DNA of 64,000 nt from contig JADJHE010000017.1 in assembly GCA_016707685.1 (NCBI GenBank), positions 17,082 to 81,081 of the forward strand. The letters run 5' to 3'. The translations under genes were made by a program, and so were the position numbers. The DNA is from Bacteroidota bacterium (GTDB taxonomy: Bacteria > Bacteroidota > Bacteroidia > 2-12-FULL-35-15). Numbering within the stretch: the first letter of the stretch is position 1; every line of letters begins with the position of its first letter. Under the pieces are notes generated by a model that saw only the letters and a program-made list of their open reading frames with translations, did not search any database and had not been told where the DNA came from. This document shows positions 48,401 to 57,894 of this stretch, one piece after another.

Positions 48401-51348
48401 CGATGCAAACGGTTGTACAACAACTGCTGTTACAACCATTACTCAGCCCGATGAATTAGTTGCTTCCATCACAGGAAATGATATTACTTGTGCAGGAACA
48501 TGCGATGGGTCAGGAAATATTAGTTTTATTGGCGGAACCGCTCCATATACATTCCTTTGGACACCAAGTTTAGAAACAACGTTTAATCCTTCTAATCTTT
48601 GTATAGGAACCCATAATGCAACTATTACAGATGCGAATGGTTGTGCAGTTACAGGATCAATCAATATAATTGAAGCATATACTCCTCTAATTGTAACTAC
48701 AAGTACAATTAGTTCAAACTGCGGTCAGTTTAATGGTGAGGCATGTGCAACCACATCAGGTGGATTAGCTCCCTTACACTTATATATGGAACGACTTAGC
48801 ATTTACGCAGCAATCATGTGCAACCAACATTGTGGGTGGTGCTTATTTGGTAGAGGTGACCGATGCGAATGGTTGTATGATTACACAAGTAGCCAATGTA
48901 AATGACATTGCTGCTCCAGATGTAGTAATTACTTCTCAAACTGACTTGCCTTGTGCTGGTTATACCAATGGTGCAGCTACAACAAGTATCACAGGTGGTG
49001 CACCTCCATATTCAGTATTATGGACTGGTGGCGGACAAACAACAGCAAATCCAACGGATTTGGTTGCAGGTTTAAATATTATTACTGTAACAGATGCTGC
49101 TGGTTGTGTATCATCCAACTTTGTTGATATTCAAGAACCGAATCCAATTAACAATGCAATTACAAGCTTAACAGATGTTTCTTGTTTTGGATTGTGTGAT
49201 GGTGCTGCTACTTTAATGGCAAACGGTGGAACAGGAACCTTAACATATGCTTGGTCTTCTGGACAAACAACAGCTGCTGTTACAGCATTGTGTGCAGGTA
49301 CTTATTCTGTCGTAATCACCGATGCTAACGGTTGTACAACTACAAATTCACCTATCATAGTTGATCAGCCTGCTGCTTTAGCAATAACAAATTCAAGTTC
49401 AACAAACATTTCTTGTTTTGGTGATAACGATGGTTCAATCAATACATCTGCTTCGGGTGGAACTCCATTCTATTTATTTAACTGGAGTCCAAATGTAAGT
49501 ACGGGTCCTGTTGCCAATTCATTAACGGCTGGAACCTATACATTAACTGTTGAAGATCAAAATGGATGTACAACTTCACAAAACTATACCATTACTCAAC
49601 CAACTCAATTAACAGATACAACTGGAGTTACAGCTTCTACTTGTGGTGCTGCTAATGGTGCAGCGTTAGTAACAGGTTTTGGTGGAACAACACCATATGC
49701 TTATCAATGGAACAATTCAAGTTTACAAACAACTCCTACTGCAACCAATTTATTAGCAGGTAATTATTCAGTAATCGTTACTGATGCAAATGGATGTAAC
49801 ATTACAAGTTCAGTTGTAGTTGTTGATACCCCTGGACCAACAATTGATAGTGTTAGCTCAACTCCTGTATTGTGTTTTGGTGGTAGTACTGGTACTGCAA
49901 CCATTCATTTAACTCCAAATACGGGAACAGCTCCATTCACATATGCTTGGACACCTGGTACACAAACATTGCCAGCCGCTAGTGGATTGCCACAAGGTGT
50001 TTACAATGTAACAGTAACCGATGATAATGGTTGCTCTGCTACAGGAACTGTAATTATTTCAGAAGCTCCTGAATTAGAGTTAGTTGTGAGTCCTGTTGAC
50101 ACCATTTGTTATGGTGACACAGCACAAATATATGCTCAAGCAACAGGTGGTATTCCTCAATACAATTATACATGGTTAGGTGCAACTGGAACTGGATTAT
50201 CTGGAACAGGTCCTCATTTTGTTACACCCACAGCTACAACAATCTATTCTGTTAGTGTAACCGATGCGAATGCTTGTCCAGTTGGACCAATGGACATTCA
50301 AGTTGTTGTTCGTCCACCATTAACTGTTACAGCTACTAATGCTGCAGTATGTGATGGTTTAACAACAAGTATTTCGGCAACACCAGCAGGTGGTAATGGC
50401 GGACCATACACCTATAGCTGGAATAATGGACCAACAACACAATCTCAAACGGTTACAGGTAATGCTGCAACATCACCTGCTAGTTACATCGTTACAGTTA
50501 GTGATGGTTGTTCTCAGGACGCTGTTGATACTTCGGTAGTAACTGTAAATCCAGGTTCTATCGGATTTTTATCAGCGCCAATAGTATCCGGATGTGCTCC
50601 ATTAACAGTAACATTTACTGGTTTGAGTGATAATGGTGTAGCTTATTCTTGGGATTTTGGCGATAATGGAAGTGCAGGTTCTGGTACACCAGTAACACAT
50701 GTATATCCTTCAACTGGTGTTTATGATGTTACAATGACAATCACAACAGCTGCAGGTTGTATTACAACAGTTGTAAATCCAGGATACATTACTGTGAATC
50801 CAAATCCTGATGCATCATTTACTGCGGATCCAAATCCAGCATCAAGTATTTCTCCTTTAGTTAATTTCCACGATGCTTCTGTAGCAAACATTGTTTCTTG
50901 GAATTGGAACTTCGGAGATCCTGCTGCTAGTTCAAATACTTCAACAGATCAAAATCCTAGTCATGTGTTCTCTGGTGTTGGTACTTATCCTGTAGGCTTA
51001 CTTGTTACCAACCAATTTGGTTGTGTCGATTCAGCTTACATCATGTTAGAAGTGCAAGACGATTTTGTATTCTATGCTCCAAATGCGTTTACGCCTGATG
51101 GAGATGGAATAAATGATACGTTCTATCCACTAGGTGTTGGTTGGGATTTAGATAGTTATGAGTTAATGATTTTCGATCGTTGGGGACAAATGATTTTCTT
51201 CTCTGACCAAAAACAAAAAGGTTGGGATGGAAAAGCAAACAATGGAGCAGATATGGCACAAATAGATGTGTACGTTTGGAAAGTTAAATTAAGAGATACA
51301 AAAGGGTATATGCACAATTATATTGGACATGTTACTATTGTAAAATAA
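45456..51348 (+). CDS. SprB-like giant T9SS type-B adhesin (one apparent frameshift)
   Basis: Repaired length is ~1963 aa. After a signal peptide (SFYLLILVMLFMPNKAEA) comes an N-terminal domain typical of Bacteroidota adhesins (SHVQGGNLTYQC, RIRLALYRDC). About fifteen SprB repeats follow (GGTAPYTYLWxxG, AGTYTVTVTDANGC, CFGGxxGTAT, ~76 aa each) plus two divergent ones, then two PKD domains (YSWDFGDNGS; WNWNFGDPAA) and a type-B sorting domain (APNAFTPDGDGINDTF, IFDRWGQMIFF, GWDGKANNG). The frame breaks at CCC 48771-48773; two C restores GGLAPYTYIWNDLAFTQ. SprB in Flavobacterium johnsoniae is the moving gliding adhesin exported by T9SS with help from SprF. A SprF-like gene lies downstream. Confidence 0.9.
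46634..50560 (+). repeat. array of ~17 SprB-type repeats (~228 bp each)
   Basis: Units carry CFGGxxGxAT at the start, GGTAPYTYxW in the middle and AGTYTVTVTDANGC near the end, followed by ITQPP linkers. Fifteen are clear and the last two are divergent. Cys pairs are conserved in each unit. The array runs across the frame break at 48771. Confidence 0.85.
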
Positions 51349-51364
51349 TTGTTATTCAATCAAG

Positions 51365-51396
51365 ATCCCTTCGATGAATAATCGAAGGGATTTTTG
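51365..51396 (+). terminator. rho-independent terminator
   Basis: ATCCCTTCGAT (51365-51375) pairs with ATCGAAGGGAT (51381-51391), 5-nt loop, followed by T5, 16 bases after the SprB-like stop codon. The following two genes thus probably have their own promoter. Confidence 0.85.
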
Positions 51397-51428
51397 TTTT
51401 TTCTATATTCTAGTTCGATTAAAAGGTT

Positions 51429-51436
51429 TAAATTTG
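51429..51436 (+). promoter_or_regulatory. candidate -7 element TAAATTTG
   Basis: TAAATTTG lies 24 bases before the ATG of the Ig-repeat protein, just beyond the terminator. No TTG at the ideal -33 distance. Confidence 0.4.
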
Positions 51437-51460
51437 CTCTCAATTGTTAGAAAAAATAGT

Positions 51461-53347
51461 ATGAAAAAGTATTTAGTCGTTTTAATAGCCGTATGTTTTG
51501 CATTTCAAGTAAATGCACAGTCGGTTGGTGGAACAACCTCTGGTGCTGCAACTTATTGCACTACCACTAATTCTGGATTTGTTAGTTTAGCGGGTAATGT
51601 TGGAAATATTTTGTTTTGGCAAACTTCAACTAATGGTGGTGCGTCTTGGACAAACAATGCAAACACTACTGTTAACCAAACCTATTTTAATTTAGCACAA
51701 ACAACTTGCTACAGAGCTGTTGTTCAAAATGGTGCTTTCCCAACTGATACTTCTACCATTGTTTGTATTGATGTTTTTCCTCCAAGTGTTGGTGGTACCA
51801 TCAATGGTGGTGGAACATTTTGTGCAAGTTCAGGTACTGGAACATTAAACCTTGTTGGTAGTTTCGGATCTGTTTTATATTGGCTCGAATCCATTAATGG
51901 TGGTGCAACTTGGAGCACAGTTGCGAATACTACTACAACCTACAATCACCCCAATTATACACAAACAACCATTGTTCAAGCCGTAGTTCAAAATGGAGCG
52001 AGTTGTCCTACTGATACTTCTACTCAAGTTACATTTGTTGTTGATCCGGCTACAGTTGCAGGTTCATTAGCTGGTGCTACTGGAGTTTGTATTTCTTCTA
52101 ATACAGGAACATTAACTCTTTCTGGTAATACCGGAAATATTGTAGGTTGGATAAGTTCAACCAATAGCGGTGCAACTTGGACACCCATTGCAAATACAAC
52201 TACCATTGAATCGTATACGAATTTAACCCAAACTACCTGGTACCAAGCCATCGTTCAAAGTGGTAGCTGTCCAGCCGATTCAACGGCAATAGCGATCATT
52301 GATGTGAGCACACTTTCCATTGCTGGTACATTAACGGGTGGTGGTATTTATTGTGGAGTTCCTGCAACAGGCACATTAACTTTAACAGGAAATACTGGAA
52401 GTGTTGTGAACTGGCAAAACTCTACAGATGGTGGATTAACGTGGGGACCGATTGCGAATACAACTACAACAGAAAACTATACCAATTTACCAGTAACAAC
52501 CATGTACACTGTTACGGTTCAAAATGGCGCATGTCCTGCAGTTACTTCAGCAGCCGAAACGGTTTATTCTGCACCACAAACAGTTGCTGGTACTGTAAAT
52601 TCAAATGCTTCGGTTTGTTATTATTTGAACAACGATACACTTGATTTAACAGGAAATGTAGGTAATGTTTTATATTGGTTAGCATCTACCGATAATGGAG
52701 CAACTTGGACTACAATCACAAACACAAATACCTCTCAAATATATGCTGGTTTAACACAATCAACTTGGTACCAAGCGGTTGTTCAAAGTGGGGTATGTGC
52801 AATTGATACTACAGCTTATGTGGCAGTAACGGTATTAGCACCAAGTCCAGTAAGTGCTGGAACAGATACAACGATTGTACAAGGTCAAACAGTTACTTTA
52901 AATGGTACAGGATCGGGAGTTCCATTGTGGACTCCTTCATTGGGCTTGAGCAGTGCTACTGTGTTTAATCCAGCAGCTACTCCAAATGCTACAACAGCTT
53001 ATGTTTTAACTGTACTTGATATCAATAATTGTATCAATGCCGATACCGTAATTGTTACAGTAAACATGTTGGAATACAATGGAATGATTTCCAATTTATT
53101 TACACCAAACGGAGATGGATTCAATGATTTTTGGTACTTACAAGATATTTTAAATTTCCCAGAGAATGAAGTAACTGTTTACAATATCTACGGAAATCAA
53201 GTATACAACAAAAAGGCGTATACCAACGATTGGGCAGGTACTTACAATGGTGCAGAGTTGCCTGATGGAACCTATTATTATGTATTGAAATTTGATAATT
53301 CGGATAAGATTATCAAAGGTTCAGTTGATATTTTAAGAAATAAATAA
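51461..53347 (+). CDS. T9SS type-B surface protein with five Ig-like repeats
   Basis: The 628-aa product starts at ATG 51461 with signal peptide VVLIAVCFAFQVNAQ; upstream in-frame starts add no similarity. Five ~88-aa repeats (xVGGTxxGxxxYC, GNVGNVLYWLxSTDxGATW, TWYQAVVQSGxCPxDT) are followed by a PKD/Ig-like unit (SAGTDTTIVQGQTVTLNG) and a type-B sorting domain (NLFTPNGDGFNDFWYL, NIYGNQVYNKKAY, DGTYYYVLKF). It lies between the SprB-like gene and the PorP/SprF-SPOR gene (12-base gap) and may be a smaller co-exported adhesin or anchor. Frame intact. Confidence 0.9.
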   Translation: MKKYLVVLIAVCFAFQVNAQSVGGTTSGAATYCTTTNSGFVSLAGNVGNILFWQTSTNGGASWTNNANTTVNQTYFNLAQTTCYRAVVQNGAFPTDTSTIVCIDVFPPSVGGTINGGGTFCASSGTGTLNLVGSFGSVLYWLESINGGATWSTVANTTTTYNHPNYTQTTIVQAVVQNGASCPTDTSTQVTFVVDPATVAGSLAGATGVCISSNTGTLTLSGNTGNIVGWISSTNSGATWTPIANTTTIESYTNLTQTTWYQAIVQSGSCPADSTAIAIIDVSTLSIAGTLTGGGIYCGVPATGTLTLTGNTGSVVNWQNSTDGGLTWGPIANTTTTENYTNLPVTTMYTVTVQNGACPAVTSAAETVYSAPQTVAGTVNSNASVCYYLNNDTLDLTGNVGNVLYWLASTDNGATWTTITNTNTSQIYAGLTQSTWYQAVVQSGVCAIDTTAYVAVTVLAPSPVSAGTDTTIVQGQTVTLNGTGSGVPLWTPSLGLSSATVFNPAATPNATTAYVLTVLDINNCINADTVIVTVNMLEYNGMISNLFTPNGDGFNDFWYLQDILNFPENEVTVYNIYGNQVYNKKAYTNDWAGTYNGAELPDGTYYYVLKFDNSDKIIKGSVDILRNK

Positions 53348-53359
53348 TTGTTGAAGCGT

Positions 53360-54816
53360 ATGAAAAAGGTTTATTTTATTTTATCCTTATTGGTTGTTGG
53401 AGGTGCTGCAAATGCTCAACAAATTGGCATGTTTAGCCATTATTTCTACAAACCAATGGTTTACAATCCAGCATTCACTGGTGTATCCGATGGTACCAAT
53501 GCAATGATTATTAGTCGTTCGCAATGGACCGATTTTAAAAACTCACCTCAATTAAATGTATTTTCATTGGATGGTAATTTGATGGAAAACAAAGTGGGAG
53601 TGGGCTTAAATATTATTAGTGATAGAAAAGGATTGAGCAATCGAATAGGAGGAAATGTATTTTACTCGTATCGTTTGAATATTAATGAAGATATGTATTT
53701 GCGATTTGGTGTATCTGCAGGTGTGTTTGACCAAAGCATTGATTATACAAAAGCGCAAGTGGAAAATAGTGCCGATCCAACGTTGTTTGGTTCAGTAGAA
53801 CACAAAACAACTTTTGATGGAAACGCAGGTTTGCTTTTTGGATGGAAAGGATTAGAGTTTGGAGCTGCCGTACCGCAATTGATTGGTAATAAAGTAAACT
53901 ATGTCGACAATGAAAATGTGCGTGCTTATTACTCACAAGCTCGTCATTACATGGGTTCATTAAAATACAAGTTCTTTATCAATAAAGAAAAAGGAATCTC
54001 CATTGCTCCATTAGGTTTAGTTCGTTTTATTCCAAATACACCATTTCAATACGATGGAAACATCAATTTCGATTGGCAAGATAAATTTTGGATTGGAGCA
54101 ACTTATAAAAGCGATTATGCTGTAGGAGCAAACGTTGGTTTTTGTGTGCACAAGCAATTTTATGTTGGTTATTCCTACGATTTTATTATTGGTTCCATTG
54201 CGAATTATGCTGGAAAAAGTAATGAATTAATGGTAAACTTTAAGTTTGGTAAAAACAAAAAACAAGAAGAGCCTGTAGCAAAAGCAAAAGTGGAAGAGCA
54301 AAAAGCATTAGAAAATGCAGCTTATGTAAAGCGCATGGACAGCTTGCAAACACAATTGGCAGAGAGTAACAAAAAAATGCAGGAATTAGCAGATAAGCTT
54401 GAACAGCAAGCAAAAGCGCAAGCACAGGCTCCTGTTAATCCATCTAATACAGCTGTTGCAGGTAATCAAAATGCAACAGTAACCGAAGGTAATCCAAACC
54501 GAAAATCGGAGGATGGTGTTTTATTTGTTACCAAAAAAAAAGACAGAATTTAAAGGATGTAAATAACAATTCAACTCCAGGAAAAGGATTTTATGTGGTA
54601 ATTGGAACTTATTTTTATCAGGATTTAGCGATGGCCGAAGCTAAACGTTTCAGAGCCAAAGGTTATTCAACTACTGATTGGGTGTATTCGGGTCCTAAAG
54701 GGTATAACTACATTTTTATGTACAAAACGGCTACAAAAGAAGAGGCTATTACGAAATTAAAATCGGCAAAAGAAGCAGGGGTGAAGGATGCTTGGGTTCA
54801 AATAATGGAAGACTAA
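53360..54816 (+). CDS. PorP/SprF-family protein with C-terminal SPOR-like domain (one apparent frameshift)
   Basis: Repaired length is ~485 aa. Start ATG 53360 gives MKKVYFILSLLVVGGAANAQ; an upstream TTG is possible. Residues ~20-300 are a PorP/SprF barrel (FSHYFYKPMVYNPAFTGVSD at the mature N-terminus, YVGYSYDFIIGSIANYAG near its end). A charged coiled-coil linker follows (MDSLQTQLAESNKKMQELAD), then a Gln/Asn-rich stretch. The C-terminal ~75 residues (GFYVVIGTYFYQDLAMAEAK, RFRAKGYSTTDW, YNYIFMYKTATKEEAITKL) match a SPOR-type fold. The frame breaks in A9 (54533-54541); ten A joins the parts (KKKRQNLKDVNNN). SPOR domains bind denuded peptidoglycan. This would link SprF-like export to the cell wall. 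Confidence 0.87.
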
Positions 54817-54817
54817 A

Positions 54818-54964
54818 TTAGTCTATTGCATTGCAGGTTACCCAATATTTGTATCCTACAATAGCCATTTCCCATTTTTTTAGTGCTTTTAGGTCGCGGT
54901 TGTAGTATTTGGGCAGCAAAACTTTATTAATCTTGGCCAACACTTTGAAAATTGTCTTTTTCAT
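54818..54964 (-). CDS. conserved 48-aa small basic protein
   Basis: The minus strand encodes MKKTIFKVLAKINKVLLPKY at the start and KKWEMAIVGYKYWVTCNAID at the end, 48 aa in all, ending 2 bases from the opposite-strand stop codon of the SPOR-fusion gene. I recall similar short proteins (KKTIFKxLAxINK ... LPxY ... KWQxAxxGYRYWVTxxALD) in many Flavobacteriia, sometimes labelled as SsrA-binding protein although far too short for SmpB. Conserved basic/aromatic pattern and clean start support a real gene. Function is unknown. Confidence 0.7.
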   Translation of the reverse strand: MKKTIFKVLAKINKVLLPKYYNRDLKALKKWEMAIVGYKYWVTCNAID

Positions 54965-55013
54965 GTCGCAAATATAAGGAGATAAGAGAAAATAAAATTT
55001 TTTTGATTAAAAA

Positions 55014-55043
55014 TTGCAGAATTAATACAAATAATTATCTTTG
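55014..55043 (+). promoter_or_regulatory. consensus promoter of rpmE2 (TTG-N19-TATCTTTG)
   Basis: TTG at 55014-55016 and TATCTTTG at 55036-55043 are exactly 19 bases apart, the textbook Bacteroidota promoter. The leader to the ATG (55093) is about 43 bases. Confidence 0.88.
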
Positions 55044-55092
55044 CATCCCGATTTGAAAACTATCGGTTGTAAAATTTAAAAAAAGAATAAAA

Positions 55093-55341
55093 ATGAAAGC
55101 AGGAATTCACCCAGAAAACTATCGTTTAGTAGTATTTAAAGATATGAGTAATGATTACGCATTTGTTACTAAATCATGCGTAGAATCTAAAGAAACCATT
55201 AAATGGGAAGATGGAAATGAGTATCCAGTTGTTAAATTGGAGATTTCTCACATGAGTCACCCTTTTTATACTGGTAAAGTTAAATTGGTTGATACAGCTG
55301 GTCGCGTTGATAAATTCCGTACCCGTTACACTAAAAAATAA
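55093..55341 (+). CDS. rpmE2: 50S ribosomal protein L31 type B
   Basis: The 82-aa protein begins MKAGIHPENYRLVVFKDMSN and ends GKVKLVDTAGRVDKFRTRY, the L31 type-B family. It lacks the four zinc-binding Cys of type A (C-), as is normal for Bacteroidota. It is transcribed from its own consensus promoter and followed by a strong terminator, so it is monocistronic. Confidence 0.97.
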   Translation: MKAGIHPENYRLVVFKDMSNDYAFVTKSCVESKETIKWEDGNEYPVVKLEISHMSHPFYTGKVKLVDTAGRVDKFRTRYTKK

Positions 55342-55362
55342 TATTAACCTGTTTATAAGGTT

Positions 55363-55397
55363 AAAAATCCCTCATCAAATAAAGATGAGGGATTTTT
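55363..55397 (+). terminator. rho-independent terminator
   Basis: AAAAATCCCTCATC (55363-55376) pairs with GATGAGGGATTTTT, 7-nt loop, followed by T-run, about 20 bases after the rpmE2 stop. Confidence 0.9.
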
Positions 55398-55420
55398 TTA
55401 TTTAAAATTCTTCACAAGTA

Positions 55421-55451
55421 TTTGTATTGACCAATAAAAAACATACTTTTG
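55421..55451 (+). promoter_or_regulatory. consensus promoter of sucC (TTTG-N19-TACTTTTG)
   Basis: TTTG at 55421-55424 and TACTTTTG at 55444-55451 are separated by exactly 19 bases. The leader to the sucC ATG is about 25 bases. Confidence 0.88.
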
Positions 55452-55482
55452 ATTTCTCTAAAAATTAAACAAACATCTAGTT

Positions 55483-56694
55483 ATGAATATACACGAATAT
55501 CAAGGTAAAGCCTTATTAAAAGGTTTTGGAGTTGCAATCCAAGAAGGTATAGTTGCGGATACTCCTGAGCAAGCTGTTGAAGCTGCAAAAGAATTACAAA
55601 AACAAACCGGTACTGGTTGGTGGGTTATTAAATCACAAATCCATGCAGGTGGACGTGGTAAAGGGAAGATCAAAGGTACTGAACAACGTGGTGTTGCCTT
55701 GGCTAAATCATTGGATGATGTTAAAACAATCTCAACAAATATCCTTGGTAATACATTGATTACTTTACAAACTGGTGAAAAAGGTAAAAAAGTAAGTAAA
55801 GTATTGGTTGCACAAGATGTTTACTATCCAGGCGAAACTCCTACAAAAGAATTTTATGTAAGTGTATTACTTGACCGTGCTAAAGGCCGTAACACCATCA
55901 TGTATTCAACGGAAGGTGGTATGGATATCGAAACTGTAGCACACGATACTCCACACTTAATTTTCAAAGAAGAAATTGATCCTAAAGTAGGTTTACGTGA
56001 TTTCCAATGCCGTAAAATTGCTTTTAACTTAGGTTTATCTGGTGAAGCTTTGAAGCAAATGACCAAATTTGTTGCTTCGTTGTATAAAGCATACGATTCT
56101 ATTGATGCTTCAATGTTTGAAATCAATCCTGTATTAAAAACATCTGACAATAAAATCATTGCAGTAGATTCTAAAGTAACATTCGATGGTAACGGTTTAT
56201 TCCGTCACCCTGATTACGCTGCTTTGCGTGATGTTACAGAAGAAGATCCAACAGAAGTTGAAGCTGGTGAACATAACTTAAACTACGTTAAATTAGATGG
56301 TAACGTTGGTTGTATGGTGAATGGTGCTGGTTTAGCAATGGCTACGATGGATATCATCAAATTGTCGGGCGGAGATCCTGCTAACTTCTTAGATGTTGGA
56401 GGAACTGCAAATGCTGCTCGTGTTGAACAAGCATTCCGTATCATCTTAAAAGATCCAAATGTAAAAGCTATTTTAGTAAATATCTTTGGTGGTATCGTTC
56501 GTTGCGACCGTGTTGCACAAGGTATTGTAGATGCATACAAAAATATGGGTTCTATCAATGTTCCAATCATTGTTCGTTTACAAGGAACAAATGCTGTTGA
56601 AGCGAAAAAGATCATTGATGAGTCAGGATTAAAAGTATTCTCTGCAATTGCATTGCAAGAAGCTGCTGATTTAGTGAAAAAAGTATTGAGCTAA
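55483..56694 (+). CDS. sucC: succinyl-CoA synthetase beta subunit (ADP-forming)
   Basis: SucC forms the nucleotide-binding subunit of the TCA-cycle enzyme that makes ATP from succinyl-CoA. The 403-aa product has the ATP-grasp start MNIHEYQGKALLKGFGVA, SQIHAGGRGKGKIKG, SMFEINPVLKT, GNVGCMVNGAGLAMATMDII and LVNIFGGIVRCDRVAQGI. Frame intact. sucD is not adjacent, which is normal in Bacteroidota. Flanked by a perfect promoter and a terminator, so it is transcribed alone. Confidence 0.97.
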   Translation: MNIHEYQGKALLKGFGVAIQEGIVADTPEQAVEAAKELQKQTGTGWWVIKSQIHAGGRGKGKIKGTEQRGVALAKSLDDVKTISTNILGNTLITLQTGEKGKKVSKVLVAQDVYYPGETPTKEFYVSVLLDRAKGRNTIMYSTEGGMDIETVAHDTPHLIFKEEIDPKVGLRDFQCRKIAFNLGLSGEALKQMTKFVASLYKAYDSIDASMFEINPVLKTSDNKIIAVDSKVTFDGNGLFRHPDYAALRDVTEEDPTEVEAGEHNLNYVKLDGNVGCMVNGAGLAMATMDIIKLSGGDPANFLDVGGTANAARVEQAFRIILKDPNVKAILVNIFGGIVRCDRVAQGIVDAYKNMGSINVPIIVRLQGTNAVEAKKIIDESGLKVFSAIALQEAADLVKKVLS

Positions 56695-56712
56695 TTGGTT
56701 ATTAAATAATGT

Positions 56713-56742
56713 AAGGGAGCTATTTTGGCTCCCTTTTTTTTT
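56713..56742 (+). terminator. rho-independent terminator
   Basis: AAGGGAGC / GCTCCCTT stem with a 7-nt loop and a T9 run, 19 bases after the sucC stop codon. Confidence 0.88.
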
Positions 56743-56785
56743 ATCTACAAGATTCCAAATGGCTTTTTCAAATAAATAATATGCC

Positions 56786-56793
56786 TATATTTG
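56786..56793 (+). promoter_or_regulatory. candidate -7 element TATATTTG of bioB
   Basis: TATATTTG is 20 bases upstream of the bioB ATG; TTT rather than TTG lies at the ideal -33 position. The first in-frame ATG (56781) lies upstream of this box, which argues for the later start at 56814. Confidence 0.5.
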
Positions 56794-56813
56794 TGAAACT
56801 ACAAAACAAGAAT

Positions 56814-57812
56814 ATGACGACAATAAAAAATAATTGGACAGTTGAAGAAATTTTGGATGTTTATAATACACCATTGTTAGAATTAGTATACAAAGCGCAA
56901 AGTATACACAGGGAGTTCAATAATGCTAATGAGGTTCAGGTAAGTTCATTGTTGTCAATAAAAACAGGAGGTTGTGCCGAAGATTGTAGCTATTGCCCAC
57001 AAGCTGCTCGCTACAATACGGGTATTGAAGTTCATAAATTAATGACAGTAAATGAGGTTAGCGATGCTGCCGATAAAGCAAAAGAAGGCGGAGCATCACG
57101 TTTATGCATGGGTGCTGCTTGGAGAGAAGTTCGTGATAATCGTGATTTTGATCGTGTACTAGAAATGGTAAAGGTGGTTAACTCAAAAGGAATGGAAGTT
57201 TGCTGCACACTTGGAATGTTAACTGAAACCCAAGCTCAAAAGCTTGCAGATGCAGGTTTGTATGCTTACAACCACAATTTAGATACATCAGAAGAGAGTT
57301 ATAAAAAAATCATTACTACACGTAATTATGACGATCGCTTGGATACAATTAAAAATGTACGCAAAGCAAAAGTTTCTGTTTGCTCAGGTGGAATTATAGG
57401 AATGGGAGAAAGCATTGAAGACCGAGTAAAAATGTTACTGACATTATCATCAATGACACCTCCACCAGAATCAGTACCTATTAATGCTTTAGTGCCAGTT
57501 GCTGGAACACCATTGGAAGATCAACCATTAGTTCCAATCTGGGATATGGTGCGAATGATTGCTACAACACGCATTGTTATGCCAAAAACTGTTGTTCGAT
57601 TATCTGCTGGTAGAACACAAATGAGTTTAGAAGGACAAGCATTGTGCTTTTTAGCAGGAGCAAATTCTATTTTTGCTGGTGATAAACTTTTAACAACACC
57701 TAATCCTGATTTTAATGAGGATATGGAAATGTTCAAATTGTTTGGATTAACTCCTCGAAAAGCTTTTAAAGGTGCAAAGCAACCACAAGTTAAGGAAAGT
57801 GTTACAGCATAA
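56814..57812 (+). CDS. bioB: biotin synthase
   Basis: BioB is the radical-SAM enzyme that inserts sulfur into dethiobiotin. The product (332 aa from ATG 56814) has the 4Fe-4S motif GGCAEDCSYCPQA (CxxxCxxC), GMEVCCTLGMLTETQ, YNHNLDTSEESY, SGGIIGMGES and the Arg ligand region RLSAGRTQMSLEGQ. It heads a biotin cluster with bioF and bioD on the same strand. Confidence 0.97.
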   Translation: MTTIKNNWTVEEILDVYNTPLLELVYKAQSIHREFNNANEVQVSSLLSIKTGGCAEDCSYCPQAARYNTGIEVHKLMTVNEVSDAADKAKEGGASRLCMGAAWREVRDNRDFDRVLEMVKVVNSKGMEVCCTLGMLTETQAQKLADAGLYAYNHNLDTSEESYKKIITTRNYDDRLDTIKNVRKAKVSVCSGGIIGMGESIEDRVKMLLTLSSMTPPPESVPINALVPVAGTPLEDQPLVPIWDMVRMIATTRIVMPKTVVRLSAGRTQMSLEGQALCFLAGANSIFAGDKLLTTPNPDFNEDMEMFKLFGLTPRKAFKGAKQPQVKESVTA

Positions 57813-57838
57813 TTTAATGAAAATGAACAATTAAAATA

Positions 57839-57870
57839 AAAACGGAGCAAACAATTGCTTCGTTTTTTAT
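57839..57870 (+). terminator. rho-independent terminator after bioB
   Basis: AAAACGGAGC (57839-57848) pairs with GCTTCGTTTT (57857-57866) with one G-T wobble and an 8-nt loop, followed by T6. It would end a bioB-only transcript, so bioF may have its own promoter or depend on read-through. Confidence 0.7.
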
Positions 57871-57894
57871 TTTTTATAAACGACCTTTATACAT

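Noticed and set aside
56781..56813. Upstream ATG of bioB
   Set aside because: It lies upstream of a candidate -7 box and adds 11 residues not seen in biotin synthases.
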